Of a stretch of DNA of 64,000 nt, positions 1-9,350 are shown piece after piece. Below the pieces are notes generated by a model. The model ran no database searches. It saw nothing but the letters and a program-made list of their open reading frames with translations, and was not told where the DNA came from. Source of the DNA: UBA1672 sp963977495. Its GTDB lineage: Bacteria > Pseudomonadota > Alphaproteobacteria > Micavibrionales > Micavibrionaceae. The stretch lies in NCBI GenBank assembly GCA_963977495.1, contig CAXBOT010000001.1, forward strand, positions 186,001-250,000, read 5' to 3'. Each line of letters opens with the position of its first letter. The first letter of the stretch is position 1. The translations under genes and the position numbers were made by a program.

Positions 1-805
1 GGTTGTCGGTGTCTTCGCCTTGCCACATAACCGTTTTAACGGCGGTCGGGGCAATCGCATTGGCGGTGATTTTATAGCGCCCCAAATCAAGGGAGAGGGA
101 TTTCATTAAACCGATTACCGCCCACTTGCTTGCGCTGTAAGATGCCAATTCCGCGACGCCGCGACGCCCCGCAACCGAACTGATGGCAATGACGCGCCCG
201 CCATATTTGCTTTTCTTTAAATGCGCGATTGCAGGATGCACCGTATTGGCAACACCCGCGACATTCACATTCATGATTTCTTTGAAGATGGTTTCGTTTT
301 CATTTTCAAAGCCCGCGCCATTGGATATGCCTGCATTTGCAATGACGATATCTAATCCGCCAAAAGTTTGGACAGCATTGTTAATAGATTCAAGCATTTG
401 TGCGCGGTTTCTTACGTCAGCAATGAGCGGTATAGCGCCAACCCCTTGTTTTTTAACGAGGGCTGTGGCTTGCTCCAGATCTTGTCTTGAGGAGAGCGGG
501 TAGGAGATAATGCCCTGAAGCGCGTTCGGGCTTGCAATATCCAACAGGGCGATATTTGCCCCTTGTTGTGCGAGTTTCATGGCCATTGCCAAGCCGATAC
601 CACGCGCCGCGCCCGTGATGAGGGCGGTGCGTCCTTTTAATGGTTTATCGGTTGTGTCGCCTTCGGAACCTTCCGCGGCGCGTACAACGCCCGGTAAAGA
701 GGCAAGCGCAACACCGCTTGCGGTAACCAAACCTGCTTTTTTTATGAAATCGCGGCGCGATGCATCATCTGCGTCGTCTTTAGGTTTGTTGTTTTCGTTG
801 TCCAT
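1..805 (-). CDS. Short-chain dehydrogenase/reductase with Tat signal (3' end outside window)
   Basis: About 268 residues are visible; the C-terminus runs off the left edge. The N-terminus carries a twin-arginine signal (Ser-Arg-Arg-Asp-Phe-Ile-Lys at residues 16-22) followed by a hydrophobic, Ala-rich stretch to about residue 44. A Rossmann SDR domain follows, with the TGAARGIG nucleotide-binding motif at 64-71, an NAG motif, and the catalytic YSASK (Tyr223, Lys227). This predicts a folded, cofactor-loaded NAD(P)-dependent oxidoreductase exported through the Tat system encoded at 10.5-12.3 kb. The start is the ATG at 805. The gene lies 18 bp downstream of the small secreted protein on the same strand and may be cotranscribed with it. 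The substrate is unknown. Confidence 0.88.
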   Translation of the reverse strand, partial: MDNENNKPKDDADDASRRDFIKKAGLVTASGVALASLPGVVRAAEGSEGDTTDKPLKGRTALITGAARGIGLAMAMKLAQQGANIALLDIASPNALQGIISYPLSSRQDLEQATALVKKQGVGAIPLIADVRNRAQMLESINNAVQTFGGLDIVIANAGISNGAGFENENETIFKEIMNVNVAGVANTVHPAIAHLKKSKYGGRVIAISSVAGRRGVAELASYSASKWAVIGLMKSLSLDLGRYKITANAIAPTAVKTVMWQGEDTDN

Positions 806-823
806 AAGGTCACTGTTCAGGCG

Positions 824-1363
824 TTACTCGCTCTGTGTTTGTGCTGGTTTTGTTGTCTCGTTTTCGCTTGTCACGCAATTACATTTATAGAGTTGAAAGT
901 TTTCCGCATCCTGAACGCGCAAGGAATCTTCGCAAGTGAGTTGGATTCTTGAGTCTTTATCTTCGTATTCAGTGCCGTCTTCATCCGAGTGTTTGAAGAA
1001 TTTTTGAGATATTTTAAAATGGGTCGTAACCTCATTTTTTTCAGCGTCAAATTGCGCGCTCGTGAAATCAATATCCATGCTTGTGCGTACACTTGTGTTT
1101 TTGTGATTTTCAACAAACAGGATCATGCCATCTTTGCCATAGGACACTTCACCATCATCATAATGGAGGAAGTCATCAGCAAAGCGTTTGTCAATGATGG
1201 ACAGTGCGGTATCGTAATCTGATGTATTCATCTTATCCTGCAATTCCATATAGAAAGCTTTTACATTCGTTATGGTGTCTTCCGACGATGTGCCGGACGC
1301 TTGAGAAGCGGAAGGCATCATAAATGAGGCGATAGCGCACGCGATGATCAAATGTTTTTTCAT
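824..1363 (-). CDS. Small secreted hypothetical protein
   Basis: A 179-residue protein with a clear Sec signal peptide (MKKHLIIACAIASF, cleavage probably after Ala-Ser-Gln-Ala at about residue 22). The start was chosen at 1363 because GAGGGTTAAC sits directly upstream; an in-frame ATG at 1390 would add 9 residues ahead of a perfect signal peptide. The mature part is acidic and has a pattern of helices followed by strands that could fit an NTF2-like fold, but this is only an impression. Two Cys pairs near the C-terminus (around CEDS and CNC) may form disulfides. It is probably cotranscribed with the downstream SDR. Function not recognised. Confidence 0.75.
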   Translation of the reverse strand: MKKHLIIACAIASFMMPSASQASGTSSEDTITNVKAFYMELQDKMNTSDYDTALSIIDKRFADDFLHYDDGEVSYGKDGMILFVENHKNTSVRTSMDIDFTSAQFDAEKNEVTTHFKISQKFFKHSDEDGTEYEDKDSRIQLTCEDSLRVQDAENFQLYKCNCVTSENETTKPAQTQSE

Positions 1364-1429
1364 GTTAACCCTCTTATATTTTGGCTGCATTGATTTCTAT
1401 TGTCGGCATTTGCGGTAAAAAATGCAACA

Positions 1430-1462
1430 ATTAAAAGCAACGCCGATATTGTCAGGCGTTGC
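1430..1462 (-). terminator. Rho-independent terminator of the lipoprotein hydrolase gene
   Basis: A perfect 8-bp stem, GCAACGCC (1437-1444) with GGCGTTGC (1455-1462), around a 10-nt loop. On the minus strand it is followed by TTTTAATT. It lies 28 bp past the stop of the 1490..2425 gene and upstream of the next minus-strand start. Confidence 0.75.
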
Positions 1463-1489
1463 AGTTTTCCAATAAAAGCCCCGTTATTT

Positions 1490-2425
1490 TTATGGTTTCA
1501 CAGGTTTTTCGCGGACTGTGCGTGGTAAATCCTGCGGCATTGTTGGGGGCATGAGTGTTTCCGGTGCGAAAGCGGTGTCGCTATTGTTGCAATTCACAGA
1601 AAGCTCAAGAAGTTCCGGCCATTTATCAACCCAGCCCACATCATGCTCTGCTTCTTGGATCAGCATGGTTTGCACGCAATTTGTTGGTGGCATGGATTGA
1701 AGGAAGCTGTGTAAAACGGTTGGGGGAACAACACCGTCACGTCCGCCGATAAAATGGTATTGCGGCATTTTTGTCAGTGTGCTGGCTTCGTTCACGGGGT
1801 TACGTGATTCGCTGAACGGGGGAATGCCCGATAATGTCGTGTAGGCATCATGGTCTAAAATACCGGCAACAGTGCGCAAGGAAACAACATCTTTACGCTG
1901 TGATGCTAGTAATGAGGCGATGGCCGCGCCACCAGAATAACCAATAAGGTTGAACGTATGGATGTTATAGCGATTTGCAATATCATCCAGTGCAATATTG
2001 TATGAATCAATTACCCCATCAGAAAAACTGGACGCTGCGTTGTAGTCAGTGCTGCAATCCGCAGTAACGGTGAGCATGCCTGTATATTGGCATGGGCGGG
2101 CAATATAAATCACATTCTCGGCATCGTCTTTTGACGCCAAATGTAGGGCAACAGGATTAAACGGTGTTGCGCTGCCCGCGGCAGTGCTTTCGCCTTCGAT
2201 ATAGATATTAGCGTAGCCGCCGCGATCATGAATGCGTTCATATGCGCGCAAAATGAAAGGATCAGCGGATATATCACGTTTGATCATCCATGCCGGTGCG
2301 GCAATGCGTTGCGCCGTTTCGGTGCGCATATACGGGTAAGTTGTCGCGATACAACCACCGAGGGCGAGCATGGCAAGGACGCCAGCTTTGATGGAAAGGG
2401 AGTCAAAAAATCTGCTAATTTTCAT
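1490..2425 (-). CDS. Lipoprotein alpha/beta-hydrolase
   Basis: A 311-residue protein. The N-terminus has a hydrophobic segment ending in a lipobox-like LALGGC (Cys about residue 25), suggesting a membrane-anchored lipoprotein. The catalytic core shows the nucleophile elbow GYSGG (Ser about residue 164), a late Asp in GGRDGVVP and a His in EAEHDVGW, giving a Ser-Asp-His triad in the normal order for alpha/beta hydrolases. An IARPCQY segment resembles the oxyanion region. The substrate cannot be told. The C-terminal 30 residues are Pro-rich. It is monocistronic in appearance, with its own terminator downstream. Confidence 0.85.
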   Translation of the reverse strand: MKISRFFDSLSIKAGVLAMLALGGCIATTYPYMRTETAQRIAAPAWMIKRDISADPFILRAYERIHDRGGYANIYIEGESTAAGSATPFNPVALHLASKDDAENVIYIARPCQYTGMLTVTADCSTDYNAASSFSDGVIDSYNIALDDIANRYNIHTFNLIGYSGGAAIASLLASQRKDVVSLRTVAGILDHDAYTTLSGIPPFSESRNPVNEASTLTKMPQYHFIGGRDGVVPPTVLHSFLQSMPPTNCVQTMLIQEAEHDVGWVDKWPELLELSVNCNNSDTAFAPETLMPPTMPQDLPRTVREKPVKP

Positions 2426-2610
2426 GCGTTAAGAACCATATATATGTGTGATGTTAGATTATAATCCCTATGACGCTAACACTTCTTTACAGGCGAATCA
2501 CTACCCGAAGCGAAGTTTTTCATATGTTTCCACCCTTTTTTCTAAAATACTGTGGAAAGTGCTTTTTTTCGCGTTATCCAAGTGCTGTATTTTGATTTTG
2601 AAGGTGGTGT

Positions 2611-3372
2611 TTAATCAATAATGATTTCTATCGGGGTGTGGTCGGATGGTCTGTCCCATCCGCGCGGCGTTTTGTTGATGGTGCACGCGGTTAATCGGTC
2701 TGCCATCACGGGGGAGAGTAGAAAGTGATCAATGCGTATGCCGTTGTTTTTCTGCCATGCGCCGGCCTGATAATCCCAGAAAGTATATTGCTCTGCGCGT
2801 GTGTCCAGTGTGCGGAAGGCATCGGTTAACCCAAGGTGGAGCAAACTGCGAAACGCCGCGTGTGTTTCAGGGCGAAAGAGGGCATCCCCAACCCAGTCTT
2901 TTGGCGCGTGGCAGTCTTTATCCTCTGGAATGACGTTAAAATCACCACCTATAATAAAGGAAACATCATTACCGCGCAGATGTTTTAGCCGCGCTAGCAG
3001 CCGTTTCATCCATTGCAGCTTATAGTCATATTTATCGCCCGGCGTCGGGTTGCCGTTGGGTAAGTAAATGTTGATGAGGCGAACGCCGTTGATATCAGCC
3101 TCGATATAGCGCGCCTGTTCATCTGATTCGTCGCCGGGCAGATGATCCAGAACCATATGGATTGGATGCTTGGCTATAACCGCAACGCCGTTATAGGCTT
3201 TTTGTCCCACGGCGTGCGTGTGATAGCCCAGAGCTTCGATCTCTGCGGCAGGAAACTCAACGCCCTTAAGCTCCTGAAGCATCAGAACATCAGGCGTTTC
3301 TTCGCTAAGGTAGCGTTTGACGTGCTCTAAGCGCGCCTTGATTGAGTTGACATTCCACGAAACAATTTTCAT
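2611..3372 (-). CDS. xthA: Exodeoxyribonuclease III
   Basis: A 253-residue AP endonuclease/3'-5' exonuclease of base-excision repair. The fold of the endonuclease/exonuclease/phosphatase family is evident: SWNVNSIKAR at the N-terminus, metal-binding Glu34 in LMLQELKG, GGDFNVIP, RIDHFLLS and the terminal SDHTPIEI catalytic His. The start at 3372 gives the family N-terminus MKIVSWN; an upstream in-frame start would add 20 residues with no family counterpart. In many alphaproteobacteria xthA neighbours erpA and dgt; here a PfkB gene is inserted between them. Confidence 0.95.
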   Translation of the reverse strand: MKIVSWNVNSIKARLEHVKRYLSEETPDVLMLQELKGVEFPAAEIEALGYHTHAVGQKAYNGVAVIAKHPIHMVLDHLPGDESDEQARYIEADINGVRLINIYLPNGNPTPGDKYDYKLQWMKRLLARLKHLRGNDVSFIIGGDFNVIPEDKDCHAPKDWVGDALFRPETHAAFRSLLHLGLTDAFRTLDTRAEQYTFWDYQAGAWQKNNGIRIDHFLLSPVMADRLTACTINKTPRGWDRPSDHTPIEIIID

Positions 3373-3503
3373 GGCGCGAGGATAGCACTTTAGCTGATCG
3401 GCGCAAGAGCGGGATGCATCAAGATTTTTCATTTGTTTTTTTGTGCGATATTTTGCTATTTTATAAGCGTAAAAGAAAAAATGATAAAAAAGCAGCGGGA
3501 ACC

Positions 3504-4688
3504 ATGGAAAATAACAGAAACCTCGTTTTGGTAGGGAAGATAAACCTCGATATATATGCCGGTGCGCATGAGGTGAGTGGCCTCAAAGACACAAAGGATT
3601 TTGCAACCGCCGGTATGGGGGTTTCTTTGGGCGGCGCCTCGGCGAATGTGGCGCGCTCCATCAATACGTTATCACGCGCCTATGACGATCATGGCTCAAC
3701 AAATATCGTCACACGGATCGGCGAACCACCTGAGCAGCAAGGCTATAAAAGTTTCGGCGAACATCTTTTGGCAACGCACGCCTCGGAAATGACCTTTCGT
3801 TTGTTACAGCGCGAAGGCGTGCAATATACAGATGTTGCGGCGGGACAAGATGGACCGGGGATCGCAAAAAGCATCGTTTCAGGGTTTCGGGGCGGACGCC
3901 ATATATATAAGCAGTCCCCCTTAACCGGTGCGTTTCAAGCGTCGAGTGATGGTCTGGTATCCAGTGTGAAGCCGATTGTTCGCAAAGAGGTAAGGGGTGC
4001 ATCGTATGTTTTTATTGACCCCGCGCGCCCCCCCTTGGCAAGCATCGCAGCCGATGTGTGCGAGGAGGAATGCGTGCCCTCTATCGTTGATCATGGCTTA
4101 AAGAACTGGCCGGAGGATGAGCAAAAGGCGGCATTGTTGGATAATATCCTGAAAAAAGCCGACATCATTATTGTGCCTGCCGACGCGGTTGTGCCCGGTA
4201 TGGAAGACGGTGTTAAAGATCCTGATAAATTGTTTGAGTTGCTGCATGGTAAGGATTATAAAGCGCGCACGATCATTATGTCTGATGGTACAGACCCTGT
4301 GCGCCTGTCGCATAACGGTCAGGTGACGGAAATTCCTGTCACGCCTGCGGCGAACCCAATTAATGTCAGCGGCGCGGGCGATACACGCGACGGCGCGTTG
4401 ATGTTCTACCTCTCTCGCGGAGAGCAGATGGAAACAGCTGTGGCTAAAGCAACGGAAATGGCAACCATCCGTATCCAGTATCCTGATAATGAGTGGGAGT
4501 CACATATTTACGAGCATGTGGCAGAAAACCCGTTATTTGCGGATGATCTGGATGAATTGAAAACGGGAACGGCGCGGGTTCAACCTGATTTGTTTGATTA
4601 TGTCGCAGCAAAACCTGCAAATTTTGATAGCGCACAAGACGCACAGAATGACGCAGATGGCGCCTTAGATGGTGTTGATCACGGCTAG
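3504..4688 (+). CDS. PfkB-family carbohydrate/nucleoside kinase
   Basis: A 394-residue ribokinase-fold kinase. The substrate region GMGVSLGGASANVARS (near residue 38) corresponds to PfkB signature 1, and NVSGAGDTRDGAL (about residue 286) to signature 2 with the catalytic Asp of GAGDT; the following Arg-Asp differ from the usual hydrophobic residues. The last 60 residues form an acidic, low-complexity extension beyond the normal fold. The start was set at the ATG at 3504, preceded by GCGGGA. The gene is convergent with erpA, with 5 bp between stops. The phosphate acceptor is unknown (sugar or nucleoside, for example pseudouridine). Confidence 0.82.
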   Translation: MENNRNLVLVGKINLDIYAGAHEVSGLKDTKDFATAGMGVSLGGASANVARSINTLSRAYDDHGSTNIVTRIGEPPEQQGYKSFGEHLLATHASEMTFRLLQREGVQYTDVAAGQDGPGIAKSIVSGFRGGRHIYKQSPLTGAFQASSDGLVSSVKPIVRKEVRGASYVFIDPARPPLASIAADVCEEECVPSIVDHGLKNWPEDEQKAALLDNILKKADIIIVPADAVVPGMEDGVKDPDKLFELLHGKDYKARTIIMSDGTDPVRLSHNGQVTEIPVTPAANPINVSGAGDTRDGALMFYLSRGEQMETAVAKATEMATIRIQYPDNEWESHIYEHVAENPLFADDLDELKTGTARVQPDLFDYVAAKPANFDSAQDAQNDADGALDGVDHG

Positions 4689-4693
4689 AAACA

Positions 4694-5014
4694 TCACATA
4701 ATCGAAAATGATGTGCCACAGCCGCAGCCCGCGGTGGCGTTTGGGTTGCTGATTTTAAACTCGGAGCCAATCAGTCCTTTTTCGAATATAACCGTCGCGC
4801 CGTCCAAAAACCCCATGGAGATATCGTCCGTGACGACACTGTCTTCGAAAAGTAAGTCCTTGGAATCCTTGTTGTCGGTCAGTTCAAGTTTGTATTGAAA
4901 ACCGGAACATCCGCCGCCCTCAACACGCACGCGTAGCATCAGCGCATCTTTGCCCTGTGCCTCACGAAGTTCATTTATACGCTTTACCGCGCTGTCATCT
5001 ACATTTAAGCTCAT
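4694..5014 (-). CDS. erpA: Iron-sulfur cluster insertion protein, HesB/IscA/ErpA type
   Basis: A 106-residue A-type Fe-S carrier. The three cluster-binding cysteines are in place: Cys36 in GGGCSGFQY, and Cys97 and Cys99 in the C-terminal AGCGCGTSF. The length matches the family. The start at 5014 gives the usual short N-terminus; a longer form from 5050 would nearly touch the divergent dgt start. The neighbour dgt is the usual alphaproteobacterial partner. The ErpA name follows this context, since the sequence alone does not separate ErpA from IscA. Confidence 0.9.
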   Translation of the reverse strand: MSLNVDDSAVKRINELREAQGKDALMLRVRVEGGGCSGFQYKLELTDNKDSKDLLFEDSVVTDDISMGFLDGATVIFEKGLIGSEFKISNPNATAGCGCGTSFSIM

Positions 5015-5055
5015 AGAAATAGTATATCGCTTCAACACACGGGTAATCAACTCTT

Positions 5056-6252
5056 ATGGAACAATCCTCTTATAATTATTGTGCTTTGCCGCTCGCATCT
5101 TACGCCTGCAAACCCGAAGATACGCTGGGGCGTGTCCATGCAGAGCCGGAAAGCCGCCACCGCACGCCGTTTCAACGTGATCGTGATCGTATCATCCATT
5201 CCAGTGCCTTTCGCCGTTTGAAATATAAAACCCAAGTGTTCGTCTATCATGAGGGCGATCATTACCGCACGCGCCTGACGCACACGTTGGAGGTCGCACA
5301 GATCACCCGCACATTGGCACGCGCGTTGATGGTGAACGAAGATTTGGCGGAAACAATCGCGCTTGCCCATGATTTGGGGCATACGCCGTTTGCGCATATC
5401 GGCGAAGACCATCTGAAAGAGGCGATGGAGCCATACGGGCGGTTTGAGCATAACGACCAATCCTTACGTGTTTTGACAACGTTGGAGCGTAAGTACCCGC
5501 AATGGAACGGATTAAACCTGACATGGGAAACATTGGAAGGGGTGATTAAGCATAATGGCCCCGTAACGGGAGAGCCGCATATCGCTGCGCGTGAATTACA
5601 GGCGCGTATGGATATGCGTTTTGACACCTATGCCTCGATGGAGGCACAAGTCGCGGCATTGTCCGATGATATTGCCTATAACAATCATGATATCGAAGAT
5701 GGTATACGCGCCGGATTGTTTTCTATTGATGATTTGGAAGAAGTACCTTTGTTATCAAGGGTTTTGAAAAGTGTGCGTGATGAATATCCATCCATTGAAG
5801 ATCGTTATCTTATACAGGAAACCAAGCGCGATATGATCGGCGTGATGGTGGATGATGTGATGGCGGAAACACGGAAACGCCTGTCTGCGCTAACCCCCGA
5901 ATCACCGGAAGACATCAGAACGGCAGGGCTGCAAGTCGTAGCATTCTCTTCGGAGATGTACGAAGACGTACAGAAACTGCGGACTTTTCTATATAATCGT
6001 ATGTATAGGCATTACACAATCAACCGTATATGGCTTAAGGTCGAACGCATCATTGGTGACCTGTTCAAAGCTTTCCACAAGAATTATCAACTGCTTCCTG
6101 ACAATTGGCAGCGCCGCATCGAAGAAAGCGGAGCGGTAGAGGATGAGCACAAAAGAGCGCGTATTGTGGCTGATTATATTGCCGGAATGACTGACCGTTA
6201 TGCCATAAGGGAGCATGAAAGGCTCTTTGACCTTTACTGGGATTTACGTTAG
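5056..6252 (+). CDS. dgt: Deoxyguanosinetriphosphate triphosphohydrolase-like protein
   Basis: A 398-residue HD-domain dNTPase. Metal ligands are His76 (RLTHTLEVAQ), His105-Asp106 (ALAHDLGHTPFAH) and a distal Asp in ALSDDIAYNNHDIEDG. The N-terminal RTPFQRDRDRIIHSSAFRRL motif is typical of Dgt-like proteins. It hydrolyses dNTPs to deoxynucleoside plus triphosphate, setting nucleotide pools. It is divergent from erpA. In related genomes argS commonly follows; it is absent here. Confidence 0.93.
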   Translation: MEQSSYNYCALPLASYACKPEDTLGRVHAEPESRHRTPFQRDRDRIIHSSAFRRLKYKTQVFVYHEGDHYRTRLTHTLEVAQITRTLARALMVNEDLAETIALAHDLGHTPFAHIGEDHLKEAMEPYGRFEHNDQSLRVLTTLERKYPQWNGLNLTWETLEGVIKHNGPVTGEPHIAARELQARMDMRFDTYASMEAQVAALSDDIAYNNHDIEDGIRAGLFSIDDLEEVPLLSRVLKSVRDEYPSIEDRYLIQETKRDMIGVMVDDVMAETRKRLSALTPESPEDIRTAGLQVVAFSSEMYEDVQKLRTFLYNRMYRHYTINRIWLKVERIIGDLFKAFHKNYQLLPDNWQRRIEESGAVEDEHKRARIVADYIAGMTDRYAIREHERLFDLYWDLR

Positions 6253-6341
6253 TTATTTTACATACGATTCTTTTTTTATCGGCATCTTTTTGCCGTATTG
6301 TTGAGTTAATTTATTCGCGTAAACGTTAGGGAATTCAGACG

Positions 6342-7505
6342 ATGAGCCAAGGCGATCAGTTCCACCAATATGGATATGACCATTATCTAAAGGCACCTAA
6401 GAAGCCAAAAACACCGCAACCGCAATATAGCGGCGGGCGTTTAGCTTTGTTGCGTAATTTGCAAAAGCCGCCTTTAGCCAGCATGGCTTTATTGGGCGCG
6501 GCTGTTTTGTTTGTTGGTGTGATCGTGATGACCTATCCCTCGGATGATCGTCAATCGAACCCCATTCCGATTGTGAAGGCGGATCTTCGCCCCGTTAAGG
6601 AACGCCCCGTTGATGCGGGCGGGATGGAAATTCCCAATATGAAGAGCACGATACTGGCGCGCGCCGATCAGCCATCCATCAAGGATGAGCGCGATAAGAT
6701 CGAAAATCTATTACAGCGTCATAAAGAACAAAGTGTCATGAGTAAGGGGCAGGCGATCAATCAGTCGATGGAAACGGCGGCTGTTCAAAATCAAGTTGCT
6801 GCGGATGTGGCTTCTGAACATGGTCTGGTCTTACCACGCAGTGGAGAAGAAGGCGCGGTGAATATCTTGTCTGCAGATATCAGTGCAGACAGCAATGAGG
6901 CAGGGGACGCTTCGGCATCATCCCACGCCGTTGGGGATAAGGTGTTTGCCAGTGCAAAGCCTGCGTTCGATGTGAAAGAGCCAAAGGCCGATGATATCTT
7001 GCAGAAGATTGGCTCGTCTCAAAATGATGGCACAGATGGTACACAGGAACATGCCGATAAGTTTGCGATGCAGGTCGCTTCGGCGGCTTTGGTGGGTAAA
7101 CCTGCGCGCGCCGGTGCGCCAAAAACAATTCATCAGGCCGGAAAATCGCCTGAAACCATTGAATTTGTCCGCAGTGTCTTGGGTGAAAAACAAGGTACAC
7201 AACAACCACAAAATATAGAACCTGCTGCTGGTGTATCCTCACATGCGGCGGAAATTACGGCGGGTGTTTATTTCGTACAACTCGCGAGTATTACCGATCC
7301 TGCGCGCGCAAAAAGCGAATGGATGAAAATGCAGGGGCAGTATAATGTGCTCGGCCAGTCAAATTTCCGTATTCAGGAAGCTTCTCTCAGCAACGGTAAG
7401 TTTTACCGTATTCAGGCCGGCCCCATGAGCAAAGACAGCGCAAACAGAATTTGTGATGCATTGACGCGGGCTAAAAAACCCGGAGGATGTATTGTCGTCA
7501 AATAA
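6342..7505 (+). CDS. Inner-membrane SPOR-domain protein
   Basis: A 387-residue bitopic protein: a short Pro/Lys-rich cytoplasmic N-terminus, one membrane segment (about residues 45-64), a long low-complexity periplasmic linker, and a C-terminal SPOR domain over the last 75 residues (AGVYFVQLASITD ... YRIQAGPMSKDSANRIC). SPOR domains bind denuded septal glycan strands, so a role at the division site is likely. It is the first gene of the nagZ-scpAB-tat operon and overlaps nagZ by 14 nt. This location is the usual one for an alphaproteobacterial SPOR protein. Confidence 0.9.
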   Translation: MSQGDQFHQYGYDHYLKAPKKPKTPQPQYSGGRLALLRNLQKPPLASMALLGAAVLFVGVIVMTYPSDDRQSNPIPIVKADLRPVKERPVDAGGMEIPNMKSTILARADQPSIKDERDKIENLLQRHKEQSVMSKGQAINQSMETAAVQNQVAADVASEHGLVLPRSGEEGAVNILSADISADSNEAGDASASSHAVGDKVFASAKPAFDVKEPKADDILQKIGSSQNDGTDGTQEHADKFAMQVASAALVGKPARAGAPKTIHQAGKSPETIEFVRSVLGEKQGTQQPQNIEPAAGVSSHAAEITAGVYFVQLASITDPARAKSEWMKMQGQYNVLGQSNFRIQEASLSNGKFYRIQAGPMSKDSANRICDALTRAKKPGGCIVVK

Positions 7506-8502
7506 GGATTTCGGACACGAAGCAGAGCGGGCATTAGCATGCATTTTCTCTGTTTCAGGACAAACGTTGAGTGATGCGGAAGCGTCCTTGTTTAAAGAGT
7601 CCAATCCCTTCGGATTTATTTTATTCCAGCGTAATTGTGATACCCCCAAACAAGTTGAGGGGCTTGTGCGTGACCTGAAAACATTGGTCGGGCGCGATTG
7701 TCCCATCCTGATTGATCAGGAAGGCGGGCGCGTGCAGCGTTTAAAGCCGCCGCATTGGCGCGCACATAAGCCGATGCGCTTCTTTGGGGATGCATACCGC
7801 GAAGATGCTGAAGCGGGTCTGGAAACGCTTCGTTTTGAAACACTGCGCTTGGCTGAGGAGTTGGTTGAGCTTGGCATTAATGTGAATTGCGCGCCTGTCT
7901 TAGATCTGTTCTTCGAAGGGGCGCACGATATTATCGGTGATCGTGCATTTTCGGATGACCCCGCCATTGTTGCGCGCCTTGGGTTATCAGTCTGTCGTCA
8001 TTTTTTAAATAGCGGCATTACCCCGATTATTAAACACATCCCCGGACATGGCAGAGCCTATGCCGATAGTCATCTGGAGCTTCCCGATGTTGATGTGGAG
8101 ATAGATGCGCTCTCACAAATGGATTTTGCACCATTCCGCGATATTGCCGCGTCGGATGTCGGGCAGGCGGTCTGGGCGATGACGGCGCATATCACCTATC
8201 AAGCCTTGGGCGCGAACAGGCCGATTTCTTTGTCGGGACATGCGATTGAAAAAACAATCCGTCAGGATATCGGTTTTGATGGTGTTTTGATTTGCGATGA
8301 TCTGGATATGAAGGCGTTGGATGCCTATGGCAGTGTATCGGAAAAAGCCAATAGCGCATTGGAAGCGGGCTGCGATTTGGGGCTCTATTGCGCAGGAGAA
8401 TTCGATAAAATGGAAGAATTGGCCGAAAACCTGCCGAAAATGAGCGATAAAACGTTAAAAAGATTGAAAAATGCGTCGAGTTTCCAGAATATGGCAGCAT
8501 AA
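7492..8502 (+). CDS. nagZ: Beta-N-acetylhexosaminidase
   Basis: A 336-residue glycoside hydrolase family 3 enzyme of cytoplasmic cell-wall recycling, removing GlcNAc from muropeptides. The GH3 signature KHIPGHGRAYADSHLELP and the nucleophile region ICDDLDMKAL are present. The start is a TTG at 7492: an ideal GGAGG lies at 7482-7486, 5 nt upstream, inside the end of the SPOR gene, which indicates translational coupling. Its stop overlaps the scpA start (TAATG). Its function fits the glycan-binding SPOR neighbour. Confidence 0.93.
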   Translation: MSSNKDFGHEAERALACIFSVSGQTLSDAEASLFKESNPFGFILFQRNCDTPKQVEGLVRDLKTLVGRDCPILIDQEGGRVQRLKPPHWRAHKPMRFFGDAYREDAEAGLETLRFETLRLAEELVELGINVNCAPVLDLFFEGAHDIIGDRAFSDDPAIVARLGLSVCRHFLNSGITPIIKHIPGHGRAYADSHLELPDVDVEIDALSQMDFAPFRDIAASDVGQAVWAMTAHITYQALGANRPISLSGHAIEKTIRQDIGFDGVLICDDLDMKALDAYGSVSEKANSALEAGCDLGLYCAGEFDKMEELAENLPKMSDKTLKRLKNASSFQNMAA

Positions 8503-9350
8503 TGAGCAAGAGCACCACCATCACGCAGGATAACACTAAGGGCGCCGCGCCGCCCGTGCCTGAAACGCTGCCCGATGATAACATGGATCAGTTGTTACTA
8601 AATCTGGATGGGTATGAGGGGCCGATTGATGTTCTTCTTGAGATGTCGCGTAATCAAAAAGTTGATCTTGCGACGATCTCTATTTTGCAGTTGGTGCGCC
8701 AATATCTGAATTTTATCGAACGCGCCAAGCAGCGCAATCTTGAATTAGCCGCCGAATATCTGGTGATGGCGGCGTGGATGGCGTATTTGAAATCGCGCTT
8801 GTTCCTGCCCAAAGATGAAACAGATGATGAACCAAGCGCCGAAGATATGGCCGAGGCGTTGCAGTTTCAACTGCGCCGTCTTGAGGCCATGCAAAATGCA
8901 GCGCAAATGTTGTTGGATCGCCCGCAACTGGGTACGGATATTTTTACCCGCGGACAGCCGGAGGGCTTGGATACAAAGACTGTAACGCAATGGCGCGTTT
9001 CGCTTTATGATTTGTTGCAGGCTTATGGCGCGATAGAAAAACGTAAGGAAGGCAATCAGTATGACTTGCCGGTATTTCAGTTGATGTCTACGGATAAGGC
9101 GATGTCGCGCTTGACGCAGATGTTGGGGGCTTTGCCGAAAAAGGGACTGCATAGTGTATGGGCAACCTTGCATAGCTTTATACCTGATGAGACAGAAGAC
9201 ACGCTTTATGCGCGCTCAACGCTGGCCTCTACCTTTACCGCAGGGCTGGAGCTTGCCAAGCAAGGGCAATTAGAATTCAGGCAAGATGGTTTGTTCAGGC
9301 CTGTTTATATGCGCGCCTGTGCGCAAGACGGGGTAGGCGAGGATGTTTAA
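8502..9350 (+). CDS. scpA: Segregation and condensation protein A
   Basis: A 282-residue kleisin subunit of the SMC-ScpAB condensin. The N-terminal helical domain has the family sequence GYEGPIDVLLEMSRNQKVDL, then the RNLELAAEYLVMAAWMAYLKSR helix; the C-terminal winged helix follows after about residue 200. It overlaps nagZ by 1 nt and the next membrane-protein gene by 8 nt, and scpB follows, giving the standard condensin pair in one operon. Confidence 0.94.
   Translation: MSKSTTITQDNTKGAAPPVPETLPDDNMDQLLLNLDGYEGPIDVLLEMSRNQKVDLATISILQLVRQYLNFIERAKQRNLELAAEYLVMAAWMAYLKSRLFLPKDETDDEPSAEDMAEALQFQLRRLEAMQNAAQMLLDRPQLGTDIFTRGQPEGLDTKTVTQWRVSLYDLLQAYGAIEKRKEGNQYDLPVFQLMSTDKAMSRLTQMLGALPKKGLHSVWATLHSFIPDETEDTLYARSTLASTFTAGLELAKQGQLEFRQDGLFRPVYMRACAQDGVGEDV

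Noticed and set aside
183..503. Open frame on the plus strand opposite the SDR gene
   Set aside because: It lies fully antisense to a convincing SDR with intact motifs and has no RBS or recognisable protein features.
2520..2570. TTTCCAC/GTGGAAA inverted repeat with a T-run on the plus strand
   Set aside because: No plus-strand gene ends there, the loop is 18 nt long, and the minus strand has no T-run after the stem.
6252..6342. CGGCA/TGCCG hairpin after dgt as terminator
   Set aside because: The sequence after the stem is ATTGTTG, not a T-run, so termination is doubtful.
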